A stretch of DNA of 64,000 nucleotides from NCBI RefSeq assembly GCF_001954195.1, contig NZ_MBES01000052.1:246898-310897 (forward strand). Direction: 5' to 3'. The stretch is from Mycobacterium sp. IS-1264 (GTDB taxonomy: Bacteria; Actinomycetota; Actinomycetes; Mycobacteriales; Mycobacteriaceae). Each line of letters begins with the position of its first letter. Within the stretch, counting starts at the first letter, position 1. Positions 25,950-34,665 of this stretch are shown piece after piece. Both the position numbers and the translations under genes were made by a program. The notes beneath the pieces were generated by a model. The model ran no database searches and was not told the origin of the DNA. It saw only the letters and a program-made list of their open reading frames with translations.

Positions 25950-26746
25950 GAATCACCCTCTAGCGGAGCCCAGTTCGGAGTTCGCCTGTCCGCGAAGGCA
26001 AGCGGGCCTTCGTTTTGATCCGGATGCCCCCACATCGATGTCAGGTGCTTAGCCCCCTCACGGCAGGCATCCGTCAGGCCGTATTCGAGTGCGCCCCACA
26101 GCGCCCGCTTGGTGGCGCGCATCGCGGCGGGCGAGTTCTTGGCGATCTTTTCGCCCAGCTCCTGGGCGACCTCGCGCAGCTTTTCGGGCGGGTCGACGAC
26201 CTGGCTGATCATGCCGAGCTGGTATGCACGCTGGGCGCTGAGCCGTTCATGGCTGCCCACCAGAGCCATCCGCAGTACGGCCTCGGCGGGCATCTTGCGC
26301 ATCAGCGTGATGGTTTCGAGCGCGCTGACCTGACCGATCGATACGTGCGGATCCACGAAGCTGGCGTCCGATGACGCGATGACGACGTCGGCGTCGGCCA
26401 CCCAGTGCAGCCCGCCGCCGGCGCACACCCCGTTGACGGCGGTGATGACCGGCTTGTCGACGTTGCAGTGCCACGCCGTCAGGTTCAGGTCCAGCGTGCG
26501 CATGGTCTCTTGGAACTGCAGCACGGCCTCGCCGTCGAGCTCCGCGACGTCGGCGCCCACCTGGAAGGCCCGCCCGTTACCGGTGTGCACGATGACCCGA
26601 ACGTCGGGGTCAGCGTTCAACTGCGCCCACGCTTTGGGAAATTCCTCTCGCATCACCACGTCGTAGGCGTTGAGGCGGTCCGGCCGGTCGTTGATGATCC
26701 AGCCGACGGGCCCGCGTCGCTCAACGATCAGTCTCTGGTAGGTCAT
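25946..26746 (-). CDS. Enoyl-CoA hydratase/isomerase (crotonase) family protein
   Basis: 266-residue crotonase. The oxyanion-hole segments NGRAFQVGADVAEL and NGVCAGGGLHWVADAD are present. At the positions of the two hydratase glutamates the sequence has His (GGGLHW) and His (DPHVSIG), so simple hydration by the classical Glu pair is unlikely. It is a close tandem paralogue of the next gene (26743-27558). ATG 26746 has GGAGG close upstream and overlaps the previous stop (ATGA). Confidence 0.9.
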   Translation of the reverse strand: MTYQRLIVERRGPVGWIINDRPDRLNAYDVVMREEFPKAWAQLNADPDVRVIVHTGNGRAFQVGADVAELDGEAVLQFQETMRTLDLNLTAWHCNVDKPVITAVNGVCAGGGLHWVADADVVIASSDASFVDPHVSIGQVSALETITLMRKMPAEAVLRMALVGSHERLSAQRAYQLGMISQVVDPPEKLREVAQELGEKIAKNSPAAMRATKRALWGALEYGLTDACREGAKHLTSMWGHPDQNEGPLAFADRRTPNWAPLEGDS

Positions 26747-27558
26747 GAAACCTCCACCGCGTCCGGCAGCGGTTGCCATTGCGGCCGGCGCTTTTCGCGC
26801 CACGCCCTGGCGCCCTCGCTGTGGTCGGGGTGATTGCGCAGTCGCCAGATCTCGTCGGAGGCATCGGTGCGGGCCTGCGTCATTCCGACCTCCAGGGAGT
26901 GCCACAGTGCCTTCTTGGTGGCGCGCATCGCGGTCGGCGAATTCGTGGCGATCGCGGCGGCGAGCCGCCGGGCCGCCGTGCGCAGCTGATCGGCGGCTAC
27001 CACCTCGGACAAGATGCCCAACTCGTAGGCGCGTTGCGCCGAGATGCGTTCGCCCTTGCCGCTCAACGCCATTCGGGTGATTGCCTCCATCGGGGACTTG
27101 CGAAGCAGGGTGATCGCCTCGTAGGCGACGGCTTGGCCGAGCGATACGTGCGGGTCGACGAAAGAGGCCTGCTCGGCGGCGATCACGATGTCGGCGTCGG
27201 CCACCAGGTGCAGTCCGCCGCCCGCGCAAACACCGTTGACCGCCGCGATCACCGGCTTCCACACCCCGCACTGCCACGACGAGATCTTCAGCTCGGCGTC
27301 CCGGGTCCGGCGTGAATGCCTGCGCATTGCCGCCTTGTCGCGCGCCACCTGCACCACATCCATTCCGGTGCAGAAGGCCTTGCCGTTGGCGGTGTTGACG
27401 ATCACGCGGACGGTGGGGTCGGCCTCGAGGTCGGCCCAGGCGGATTCGAGCTCGTCGAGCATCAACGAGTCGAAGGCGTTGCCCGCGTCCGGCCTGTTCA
27501 GGATCAGCCAACCGACACCATCAGATTTCTCCACCACCAGGCGCTGATAGTTGTTCAC
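26743..27558 (-). CDS. Enoyl-CoA hydratase/isomerase (crotonase) family protein
   Basis: 271 residues when started at GTG 27558, which overlaps the dehydrogenase stop as GTGA; an ATG 36 bp earlier would extend it inside that gene. Crotonase signatures are NGKAFCTGMDVVQVA and NGVCAGGGLHLVADAD. As in the neighbouring paralogue, the two catalytic Glu positions are His (GGGLHL, DPHVSLG). Adjacent copies with GGGLH and DPHVS suggest a tandem duplication that may form a heteromer or act in series. Part of operon 30870-23243. Confidence 0.9.
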   Translation of the reverse strand: MNNYQRLVVEKSDGVGWLILNRPDAGNAFDSLMLDELESAWADLEADPTVRVIVNTANGKAFCTGMDVVQVARDKAAMRRHSRRTRDAELKISSWQCGVWKPVIAAVNGVCAGGGLHLVADADIVIAAEQASFVDPHVSLGQAVAYEAITLLRKSPMEAITRMALSGKGERISAQRAYELGILSEVVAADQLRTAARRLAAAIATNSPTAMRATKKALWHSLEVGMTQARTDASDEIWRLRNHPDHSEGARAWREKRRPQWQPLPDAVEVS

Positions 27559-28802
27559 GAGCGCGGAATTTCCTTCCAGGGCTTGCCCTTCCATGGGTCC
27601 GGTTCCTTGGGCAACCCGAGCACCCGCTCGCCCAGGATGTTCTTGTTGATGTCGGTGGTGCCGCCCTCGGTGCCGTTGGCGAGGCTGCGCATCATTCCGT
27701 GGACGTCCCGCGGGAGGGCGTCCGGATCGTCGGTGGCCGGCCAGGCGACCGCGTCGGTGCCCAGCAGATCCACCATGAGGTCCTGGATTTGCTGGTTCAG
27801 GGTGGCCTGGTGCACTTTGCCGATCGAGGACGCGGCTCCCGGCGACTGACCGGCCGAAAGTGCCGCGCGGACACGGTCATTGGTCCAGCCGCGGATCTGC
27901 TCCTGGGCCCACAACCGCATGACCTTGTTCCGGACGACCGGGTCGTGCCATCGGCCGGTCTCGCGCGCCAGAGCTATCAGGCGGTCGGCGCCGGAGCCGC
28001 CCAGGCGGCCCATGCCTCCCGACCCGGAACCCGAAACCATCTGCCGCTCACTGGACAACGTAGATGCGCTGACACGCCACCCGTCGTTGACATCGCCCAC
28101 GCGGTGCGCGTCAGGGATCCGCGCATTGTCGATGAAGACCTCGTTGAACTCCGCCTCGCCGGTGATCTGGCGCAGAGGACGCACCTCGACGCCGACTTGA
28201 TGCATATCGAGCAGGAAGTACGTAATGCCTTTGTGCTTGGGTGCCTCTGGGTCGGTTCTGGCGAGCAGGATCGCGAAGTCGGCCTCGTCGGCCCACGTGG
28301 TCCAGACCTTCTGGCCCGAGATCACCCACTCATCGCCGTCCCGGACGGCTCGCGTCGCCAACGAGGCGAGGTCGGACCCGGCGCCCGGCTCGCTGAAGAG
28401 CTGACACCACTTTTCCTCGTTGCGCACGATCGGCGGCAGGAAACGCAGCCGCTGCTCTTCGGTGCCGTGGCTGAACAACGCTGCGGCAGCGTTGTTCAGC
28501 CCCAACGGATTCAGCCGGGACAACCGCAGCGGACGCAGCACCTGATCGATCGCCCGGGCCACCTCGTTGCCGATTCCCAGACCGCCGTATTCGCGCGCCC
28601 AGGTCGGCACGACGAGGCCGGATGCGGCGAAGACCGGGTACCACTGCCGGTACTCCGCGGGACTCCGCACCTCCCGGAGGGCGGCGGGGCTGTCGGCGGC
28701 TGCTGTGCGCCAGGAGACCGGTACCTCGGCGTCGACCCATCGCTCGACGGCCGCGACGGCGTCTGCGGTGCTGGTGGCCTCGGTGATCGGCAGCGGTGTC
28801 AT
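27555..28802 (-). CDS. Acyl-CoA dehydrogenase
   Basis: 415-residue full-length enzyme. CQLFSEPGAGSDLASLATRA is the flavin/substrate loop, KVWTTWADEADFAILLARTD the central domain, and TEGGTTDINKNILGERVLGLP the C-terminus where MCAD-type enzymes carry YEGT. The Glu/Gly order there is shifted, so the catalytic base is uncertain. Only one dehydrogenase is present in this operon, so it may be homomeric or pair with one encoded elsewhere. ATG 28802 lies 6 bp after the crotonase stop. Confidence 0.91.
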   Translation of the reverse strand: MTPLPITEATSTADAVAAVERWVDAEVPVSWRTAAADSPAALREVRSPAEYRQWYPVFAASGLVVPTWAREYGGLGIGNEVARAIDQVLRPLRLSRLNPLGLNNAAAALFSHGTEEQRLRFLPPIVRNEEKWCQLFSEPGAGSDLASLATRAVRDGDEWVISGQKVWTTWADEADFAILLARTDPEAPKHKGITYFLLDMHQVGVEVRPLRQITGEAEFNEVFIDNARIPDAHRVGDVNDGWRVSASTLSSERQMVSGSGSGGMGRLGGSGADRLIALARETGRWHDPVVRNKVMRLWAQEQIRGWTNDRVRAALSAGQSPGAASSIGKVHQATLNQQIQDLMVDLLGTDAVAWPATDDPDALPRDVHGMMRSLANGTEGGTTDINKNILGERVLGLPKEPDPWKGKPWKEIPRS

Positions 28803-28808
28803 GGTCCT

Positions 28809-29615
28809 CTAGCGCCCTTGGAACTTCGCCTCGCGCTTGTCGCGGAATGCCGCCAAACCCTCTTTGAAATCCTCACTGCGGCTCGACAACTCGAGCGCCA
28901 TCGCCTCGTTCTGCAGGTGACGGTCGAGGTCGAGCCCGTTGCCACTGTGCAGCAGCCACTTGGTGAGGCCCAGCGCCACTGTGGGTGCGTCGCCGAGGCC
29001 GGTGATCAGTTCGCTTGCGACCGCGTCCAATTCGTCGGCGGGGGCCGCGGCGTGAATGATTCCCCACTCGGCCGCGGTGGTTCCGGAGATCTCGTTGCCG
29101 AGCATCAAGAGTTGCCGGGTGCGGACCATGCCGATGACGCGGGGCAGCAGCCAGGCGGCGCCGCTGTCCGGCGTGAAACCGCGTGCCATGAAAGGTTCCC
29201 AGAACCGCGCGTCCTCGGCGGCGACGCAGAAGTCGGAAGCCAGTGCGATGTGGAATCCGAGGCCGGCGGCCCAGCCTCGCACCACGCACACGATGGGCAC
29301 CTGCGTCTCGAGCATCAATGGGATGAGCCGGTTGGCCTTGTTCGGCAGCCTCCGCTGTGTGCTGCCCACCCGCGGCTTACGCTCCGAGCGACTGTTGTTG
29401 GCGATCAGGTCGGAGCCTGCGCAGAAGTCCGGTCCTTGGGCATCGACCCGGATGACACGCACGGACTCGTCGGTGCCGGCCGCGACCAAATGCGCGATCA
29501 TCGCGTCGAGCATCACGTCGTTGACCGCGTTACGGCGCTCGGCACGGTCGAAGTTCAGGTGCAGGACCTGACCGTGTTGTTCGGCGCCGAGGCCGGGCAC
29601 GCTGTCGTAACTCAT
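28809..29615 (-). CDS. Crotonase-family enoyl-CoA hydratase/isomerase
   Basis: 268 residues. DAQGPDFCAGSDL and RGWAAGLGFHIALASD form the oxyanion hole. The Glu144 position (rat numbering) is His and the Glu164 position is Phe (FWEPFMARG), but the downstream Asp in FTPDSGAAWLL is of the type used by isomerase- or dienoyl-like crotonases. It differs strongly from the two paralogues further down the operon, so it probably catalyses a different step. It starts 4 bp from the MaoC-type gene. Confidence 0.9.
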   Translation of the reverse strand: MSYDSVPGLGAEQHGQVLHLNFDRAERRNAVNDVMLDAMIAHLVAAGTDESVRVIRVDAQGPDFCAGSDLIANNSRSERKPRVGSTQRRLPNKANRLIPLMLETQVPIVCVVRGWAAGLGFHIALASDFCVAAEDARFWEPFMARGFTPDSGAAWLLPRVIGMVRTRQLLMLGNEISGTTAAEWGIIHAAAPADELDAVASELITGLGDAPTVALGLTKWLLHSGNGLDLDRHLQNEAMALELSSRSEDFKEGLAAFRDKREAKFQGR

Positions 29616-29619
29616 GGCC

Positions 29620-30870
29620 TCAGCGCTCGGCGAACCCTGCCGACACCGCGGTCAGCAGGTCGGCGAGGTTGGTCGCGCCGCCCGGCGGATCAGGTAGCCG
29701 GACGGGGCCGCGTTCGCGGCTCGGCAACAGGATCGTGGCGTGTCCGGGAGCCGTGACCTGGCCACGGTGGTTCGTCGCCGCAAGTTCGAGGTCGACGGCG
29801 GGCCGGTCGCCCTCGGCGAGATATTTGCGTACCACTTTGCCGGTGATCGTGTGCAGGTCGCTGACGTAGTTGAAGAGCCGAAACTCGCAGTCGAGCTTCC
29901 ACAGCCAGGCGTCGTCGCCCATCCAGTCCGTGCACAGGTGGATCAGCCAGGTCTCGCGCATGCGGCCGTAGTCGAAGGTGGTGGGGTTGCCCGCATTGCG
30001 GGCCGCGTCCGGTTCCCAGTGCACGCGCTGCTGCACATCGGGGACACCGTGTTCGTTGGGCGTGTAGAAACGGGGAATGCGTTGCCTGTTGCGCCACGCC
30101 AGCCGCAGGGGCCGTACGCCATACATCCCGGTGCCCATGCCGACGTGCCAGCAGACCATGTCGGTTACCGTCAGCGGGCCTTTGGTCAAGGGGCCGACGT
30201 CGTCGCCCTCATCGACGTCCTCCCACCATCGCGGTTCGGCGCCGCGCGGCGACTCGCGCGCGTATCTTTCGTCCAAATCGGCGATCTCGTCCGGCGTCCA
30301 CGACTTCAGTTCGACGGTCTCGTACTTCTTGCGTCCGCGGGCCTTGCCGCGCTCGGTGCGGATCATGTTGCGGTACTGCGCACCCAGAATGAGGCCCTCG
30401 TCGTCGCGGAACACCTGCGCCGACCATTCGTGCACGGCGCGCTCGGCGAATTCGCTGCTCTTGTCCAGCGCCGCAACCAGAGCGTTGCGCCGGAAGACCC
30501 GATGATTCGCCCGCAGCGGCGCCCACCATTCCCGTCCGGAGGAGGCGTAGAAGGCGTGGACGCCGCGCAGCGGGTCGCCTTTGGTCAGCGCTCGGTCCTC
30601 GTCGGAGAGCGTGGTCACCTCGTCCTCACCGATCAGCGTGTCGCCCCCCACGAGCGCCGGCGGCGCGATGGACTCACCCCAGATGGATTTGGCGGCGTAC
30701 TCCGGATCAGCCCACAGCGGGTTGGCGTCGCCGTAGCTCTCCGCCACGTGGCGGAAGCAGTCCTCGTTCGGGCGGTAGTAGTGCGGCGGCTGGGTGTGTG
30801 GAACGGCGATACCGATGGTAGAGCGCAACCGGGCCAGTCCCTCGTCGGTAATCTGACCCGTCGCCGGCAT
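29620..30870 (-). CDS. MaoC/FAS1-type double hot-dog acyl dehydratase-like protein
   Basis: 416 residues. The N-terminal half (YYRPNEDCFRHVAESYGDANPLW, with APPALVGG downstream) and the C-terminal half (TVTDMVCWHVGMGTG, then DYGRMRETWLIHLCTDWMGD, and TGKVVRKYLAEG) each look like a hot-dog domain of the FAS1-type/MaoC-like dehydratase group seen in actinobacterial sterol and fatty acid catabolism. The classical GDxNPIH motif is only partly visible (YGDANPLWAD). It is the first gene of operon 30870-23243, with a candidate operator 24 bp upstream in the 53-bp divergent gap. Confidence 0.8.
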   Translation of the reverse strand: MPATGQITDEGLARLRSTIGIAVPHTQPPHYYRPNEDCFRHVAESYGDANPLWADPEYAAKSIWGESIAPPALVGGDTLIGEDEVTTLSDEDRALTKGDPLRGVHAFYASSGREWWAPLRANHRVFRRNALVAALDKSSEFAERAVHEWSAQVFRDDEGLILGAQYRNMIRTERGKARGRKKYETVELKSWTPDEIADLDERYARESPRGAEPRWWEDVDEGDDVGPLTKGPLTVTDMVCWHVGMGTGMYGVRPLRLAWRNRQRIPRFYTPNEHGVPDVQQRVHWEPDAARNAGNPTTFDYGRMRETWLIHLCTDWMGDDAWLWKLDCEFRLFNYVSDLHTITGKVVRKYLAEGDRPAVDLELAATNHRGQVTAPGHATILLPSRERGPVRLPDPPGGATNLADLLTAVSAGFAER

Positions 30871-30893
30871 GGAAATTAAGATACCCGAAAAGC

Positions 30894-30908
30894 GGAAACG
30901 CCGTTAAC
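30894..30908. promoter_or_regulatory. Candidate operator, 15-bp variant
   Basis: GGAAACGCCGTTAAC matches the 7122 site (GAGAACGACGTTATC) at 11 of 15 positions. It is 24 bp upstream of the eight-gene operon (30870) and 16-30 bp upstream of the divergent crotonase (30924). Symmetry is weaker than in the best sites. Confidence 0.35.
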
Positions 30909-30923
30909 GCAGGGATGAGTCAG

Positions 30924-31751
30924 ATGAGTGAAGAACGATCAGGCATCGTGGTAGGCGTCACCGACGGCGGGGTGCAACGAATCACCATCGACCGCGCCGA
31001 TGTCGGAAACTCGCTGTCGCCCTTGGCGCGTGACGCGCTCACGGAGGCATTCACGCGAGCGAACGACGATCCCGCGATCCGCGCCGTGCTGTTGGGCGCC
31101 ACGGGTGACCGGCACTTCTGCACCGGCGCGGGCTTGGCGCCGCAGACGGGGGACGCAGTTGCACAATCGAAACCCGTCGCCGAGAAACGGCCCGGCGACA
31201 TCGCTCGCATGCTCCAGCAGGGCTGGCAGCGGTTGGTGGCGTCGGTATTGGATTGCGACAAACCCGTGGTCGCCGCGGTCAAGGGCACCGCCGCGGGCGC
31301 CGGGGCCAGCCTGGTCCTGGCGTGCGACCTCGTCGTCATGTCAACGGAGGCAAAGCTTGTCGAGGCGTTCGTGCACCGCGGGATCCTGCCGGATTCGGGC
31401 GCCATTCACTTGCTGACCAGAATTGTGGGGCTGCGCAAGGCGACCGAACTGCTGATGCTCGGCGAGCCTGTCGACGCTGTCACCTGCGAAAGGCTCGGAC
31501 TTGTCAACCGGGTGACCGCAGCCGACGAAACCGACGCCACGGCGGAAGAAATCGCTGGACGCCTCGCTGCTGGGCCGACCGTGATGCTGGCGCTCACCAA
31601 GCGGTTGTTGTCCGTTTCATCGGAGTCCGGGCGCGATCGCGCCTTCGAACAGGAAGCCTGGGCGCAGGAGGTGGTGTCGCGGACCGCTGACCTGCAAGAG
31701 GGCCTGCGGTCGTTCGCCGAGCGGCGCCCCCCACGGTTCCAGGGAATCTGA
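30924..31751 (+). CDS. Crotonase-family enoyl-CoA hydratase/isomerase
   Basis: 275 residues. Oxyanion segments GDRHFCTGAGLAPQ and KGTAAGAGASLVLACD. Catalytic Glu positions are Ser (GAGASL) and Phe (VEAFVHRG), with an isomerase-like Asp in ILPDSGAIHLL, much as in the 28809 protein, which it resembles more than the others. ATG 30924 is favoured because AGGGA (30911-30915) is 8 bp upstream; ATG 30915 lacks a site. It is divergent from the eight-gene operon and appears to be transcribed alone. Confidence 0.9.
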   Translation: MSEERSGIVVGVTDGGVQRITIDRADVGNSLSPLARDALTEAFTRANDDPAIRAVLLGATGDRHFCTGAGLAPQTGDAVAQSKPVAEKRPGDIARMLQQGWQRLVASVLDCDKPVVAAVKGTAAGAGASLVLACDLVVMSTEAKLVEAFVHRGILPDSGAIHLLTRIVGLRKATELLMLGEPVDAVTCERLGLVNRVTAADETDATAEEIAGRLAAGPTVMLALTKRLLSVSSESGRDRAFEQEAWAQEVVSRTADLQEGLRSFAERRPPRFQGI

Positions 31752-31752
31752 A

Positions 31753-31782
31753 TGCTCAACCCTGCTCAACCCTGCTCAACCC
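31753..31782. repeat. Three tandem copies of a decamer
   Basis: TGCTCAACCC is repeated three times without a break between the crotonase stop (31751) and the C-terminal codons of the convergent SDR. It spans the SDR stop codon (31766-31768), so copy-number change would alter the SDR tail or stop. Confidence 0.85.
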
Positions 31783-32641
31783 GTTGGGGGCCACCGCGAA
31801 TGGTAAACGCGGAGCTGTCGTCGATCTCGTCGATCGACGACGCCACCGACTCCGCAGTCAGCGACGTGTCCTCGATTCCCTTGGTGACACCGATGAACAC
31901 CCGTGACACCTTGCCTGCGCCTACCGAGTAGATGTGCGCAGTGCGGTCGCAGCTGCGGTGTGCCAGGTAGATGACCACGGGCGTAACGAGTTCGGGGTCC
32001 ATCTTCTTACCGGCCTCACCCATGATGTCCTCGGTCATTCGCGTGCGCGCGATGGGCGCAATGGCGTTGACGGCGATGCCGTTGCGGGCGCCCTCGATCG
32101 CAAGAACGTGCATCATGCCGACGAGACCCATTTTCGCCGCGCCATAGTTGGCCTGACCGAAGTTGCCGAAAAGGCCGGTGCCCGAGGTCGTCTGAACGAT
32201 CCGGCCGTAATTCTGCTCCCGCATGACCGGCCACACCGCCCGCGTCACATTGAAGGCGCCGGACAGGTGCACGGCGATGACCGCATCCACCTGCTCGGCG
32301 GTCATGTTCTTGAACGCGGCGTCGCGCAGGATCCCGGCATTGTTGACCAGTACGTCGATCCGCCCGAAGGCATCGATCGCCGCCGCCGCGATCGCAGCAC
32401 CGCCCTCCTCGGTGGCAACCGAGTCGCCGTTTGCGATCGCGGTGCCCCCCGCGGCTGTGATCTCGTCGACCACCGCTTGAGCCGCCGACGTCGACGCGCC
32501 GCTGCCGTCCACCGAACTGCCCAGGTCGTTCACCACGACACGCGCACCACGCCGGGCGAGCTCCAGGGCGTGGCAGCGGCCGAGTCCGCCGCCGGCTCCG
32601 GTAACGATGGCCACCTGGTTGTCGAAAGTCATTGACTGCAT
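31766..32641 (-). CDS. SDR of the multifunctional 3-hydroxyacyl-CoA dehydrogenase type
   Basis: 291 residues. TGAGGGLG cofactor motif, VVVNDLGSSVDGSG (the NDLG after strand 2 typical of HSD17B4/peroxisomal MFE-like SDRs), LVNNAGILRD, TTSGTGLFGNFGQANYGAAK with the YxxxK, and a C-terminal extension of about 70 residues beyond the Rossmann core. It would oxidise a (3R)-hydroxyacyl-CoA, fitting MaoC-type hydration. ATG 32641 or ATG 32632 could be the start; neither has a clear ribosome site. Divergent from a ligase gene. Confidence 0.9.
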   Translation of the reverse strand: MQSMTFDNQVAIVTGAGGGLGRCHALELARRGARVVVNDLGSSVDGSGASTSAAQAVVDEITAAGGTAIANGDSVATEEGGAAIAAAAIDAFGRIDVLVNNAGILRDAAFKNMTAEQVDAVIAVHLSGAFNVTRAVWPVMREQNYGRIVQTTSGTGLFGNFGQANYGAAKMGLVGMMHVLAIEGARNGIAVNAIAPIARTRMTEDIMGEAGKKMDPELVTPVVIYLAHRSCDRTAHIYSVGAGKVSRVFIGVTKGIEDTSLTAESVASSIDEIDDSSAFTIRGGPQRVEQG

Positions 32642-32645
32642 GGGT

Positions 32646-32661
32646 GAGAGGTTACATTTAC
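32646..32661. promoter_or_regulatory. Weak candidate operator
   Basis: GAGAGGTTACATTTAC, in the 58-bp gap between the divergent SDR and ligase genes, matches the arm consensus at about 7 of 10 positions. It is listed for position more than quality. Confidence 0.25.
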
Positions 32662-32699
32662 CTAATCGAGAGCGAACATTTGCATCGGAGGACAAAGCC

Positions 32700-34271
32700 A
32701 TGACCGGCCCGGCTGAGTTGTTACGACATGCGCGCCGGCGAGCCGAACGGGTGCGACCCGGGTACCGCGCGGCCGGATTCTGGTCGGCGGAACCGCTCGA
32801 TGTGGTGAGATCCGCCGCGGCCCGACACGCCACCCGGCTGGCCGTGGCGGATCGCGACGCCGAACTGACCTACGCCGAACTGGACAGGCGGGTGGATGCG
32901 GCCGCTTTCGCGATGGCCGATTCCGGCGTGGTTGCGGGCAGCGCGATCGTGCTGGTGGTCGGCAACGACGTGGACTCGGTGGTGGCCGTTCACGCGGCGC
33001 TGCGAGTCGATGCGGTGGTGCTGCTCGTGCCGCGCAGCGCCGGGCCCAGGCAACTCGCCGACATCCTCATCCGCACCGGGGCGCGGTTCGGCGCGGCGCC
33101 GAACTGGACGGCGATCGACCAGCCGGAACTGTCCGTGGGTTGTCATTGGATCGAACTGGGTGACCGCGACCGAATTGACGCCGACCCGCCGCACCCCGCG
33201 CGGTCAGCGGACGAACCGTCCTTCGTGCTCTACACCTCAGGCACTACGTCTCGACCCAAGGGCGTGATCCATTCGCTGAGCACGTTGGCCAAGGCGTCGG
33301 CGAACTACATCACCGCAGCGGGCCTCGGGTCGGACGACCGGATCTTTCTGATCAGTCCGCTGGCGTCGGTCACCGGGGTGCTGCAAGCGCTGTTCATCGC
33401 TCCGATGCTCGCGATACCGGTGATTCTCGAGGATCGTTGGGATCGGTCGGCGACTTCCGCCTTGCTGACCAGCTCAGGCGCGACGTGGTACGGGGGCCCC
33501 GACCGGCTGCTGGCCCAAATGCTCGACGAGGCCGCAGCGCGCGGCGCTGACGTCGCGTTACGCGCGGTGTATCTGGGCGGCACGATGCTTGACCGGCGGA
33601 TCGTCGAACGTGTCGAAGACGAATTCGGCATCGTCGTCATGCGCGCCTACGGATCCTCGGAGATCCCGGTCAGCACGTCGGGCCTGCGGACCGAATCCCG
33701 AGATGTGCGTCACGCGGACGACGGAGTGGCGCTCGGCGACGTCGATGTGCGGGTCGGATCCGTGGCCGAACCCACCGAGTGCTGCGTCAAGGGCCCGCAC
33801 ACTTTTCTCGGGTATACCGACGCCGCGGACGACGAGCACGGATTCGAGGGTGAATGGTTCCGCACCGGCGACGTGGCGGAGGTCATCGACGGGCGGGTGC
33901 GGATCATCGGTCGCCTCAAGGACATCGTGATTCGCAACGGGTTGAAGATTCCGGCCGCCGAAGTGGAGGAGGCCGTTTCGCGGATGGACGGAGTCCGCGA
34001 GTGTGCCGCCTACTCCGTCGCCGACGACACCACCGGTGAGCGACTGGCGATGGCGGTCGTGCTCGAAGCGGACGTCGAGATCTCGCTGGCCGAGGTCGCC
34101 CGGGCGCTCGTCGCGCAGGGTCTGCCGAAATACAAACTGCCCGAGGAGCTGGTGCTCTGGGACGAGCCGCTTCCCGTCAACGCGAACGGCAAGGTCGACC
34201 GCACCAAGCTCGACGCGCGATCGGCGGGGCGCCGGCGGCTCCTGGCCGACCGAGTTGCCACTACCCGGTAG
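32700..34271 (+). CDS. AMP-forming acyl-CoA ligase (FadD-like)
   Basis: 523-residue ANL enzyme. P-loop VLYTSGTTSRPKG, acyl-site RAYGSSEIPVS, EWFRTGDVAEVIDGRVRIIGRLKDIVIRNGLKI (hinge and A8 split by DGR), and C-terminal NANGKVDRTKL. ATG 32700 has GGAGG upstream. Divergent from the SDR; at its 3' end it overlaps the convergent DUF35 gene by 11 bp. Likely activates a carboxylic acid feeding the neighbouring thiolase/DUF35 and crotonase genes, though this is inference from context. Confidence 0.91.
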   Translation: MTGPAELLRHARRRAERVRPGYRAAGFWSAEPLDVVRSAAARHATRLAVADRDAELTYAELDRRVDAAAFAMADSGVVAGSAIVLVVGNDVDSVVAVHAALRVDAVVLLVPRSAGPRQLADILIRTGARFGAAPNWTAIDQPELSVGCHWIELGDRDRIDADPPHPARSADEPSFVLYTSGTTSRPKGVIHSLSTLAKASANYITAAGLGSDDRIFLISPLASVTGVLQALFIAPMLAIPVILEDRWDRSATSALLTSSGATWYGGPDRLLAQMLDEAAARGADVALRAVYLGGTMLDRRIVERVEDEFGIVVMRAYGSSEIPVSTSGLRTESRDVRHADDGVALGDVDVRVGSVAEPTECCVKGPHTFLGYTDAADDEHGFEGEWFRTGDVAEVIDGRVRIIGRLKDIVIRNGLKIPAAEVEEAVSRMDGVRECAAYSVADDTTGERLAMAVVLEADVEISLAEVARALVAQGLPKYKLPEELVLWDEPLPVNANGKVDRTKLDARSAGRRRLLADRVATTR

Positions 34272-34665
34272 CCGGATGGAAAACCGGGACTAGGAATCCG
34301 TCCTCGTCGTCGCGGAAGGCAAGGACCAATTCCATGTCCGCGCGCAGATCACTGACGCGGCAACGCTCCACGACCGTCATCAGCCGCGGTCCCTCCTCGA
34401 GATCCACCATTGCCAGCACGTAGGGCGTCCGCGCGTCAAAGGGTGCGCCATTCTGGTGAATGACGCTCCACGTGTAAAGACGCGCGCGTCCGGTGGCCGG
34501 CACCAACTCCACGTCCTCACTCCAGCAGAGTGGACAGAACGGCCGCGCGTACAACGACGTCCGAGCGCAGGAGCGGCAGGCGTTGACCATCAGCCTGCGG
34601 TCCTGCGTTGCCGACCACCATGCTTGGCCGTCGGCGTCGATCGTGGGCCGGTCTGGAGCCGTCAC
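34261..34665 (-). CDS. DUF35 / OB-fold nucleic acid-binding-like acyl-CoA-associated protein
   Basis: 134 residues. A four-Cys zinc ribbon (ACRSCARTS...FCPLC) precedes an OB fold (GRARLYTWSVIHQ, LAMVDLEEGPRLMTVV). DUF35 proteins pair with thiolase-fold proteins; in steroid side-chain degradation the ChsH2 DUF35 domain forms an aldolase with Ltp2. Here it directly follows a thiolase-fold gene, with GTG 34665 sharing one base with that gene's TAG stop. It probably forms a complex with that protein and helps to bind the CoA substrate. Confidence 0.9.
   Translation of the reverse strand: MTAPDRPTIDADGQAWWSATQDRRLMVNACRSCARTSLYARPFCPLCWSEDVELVPATGRARLYTWSVIHQNGAPFDARTPYVLAMVDLEEGPRLMTVVERCRVSDLRADMELVLAFRDDEDGFLVPVFHPATG

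Noticed and set aside
31753..31782. CRISPR array or minisatellite
   Set aside because: Only three 10-bp units, no spacers and no cas genes.
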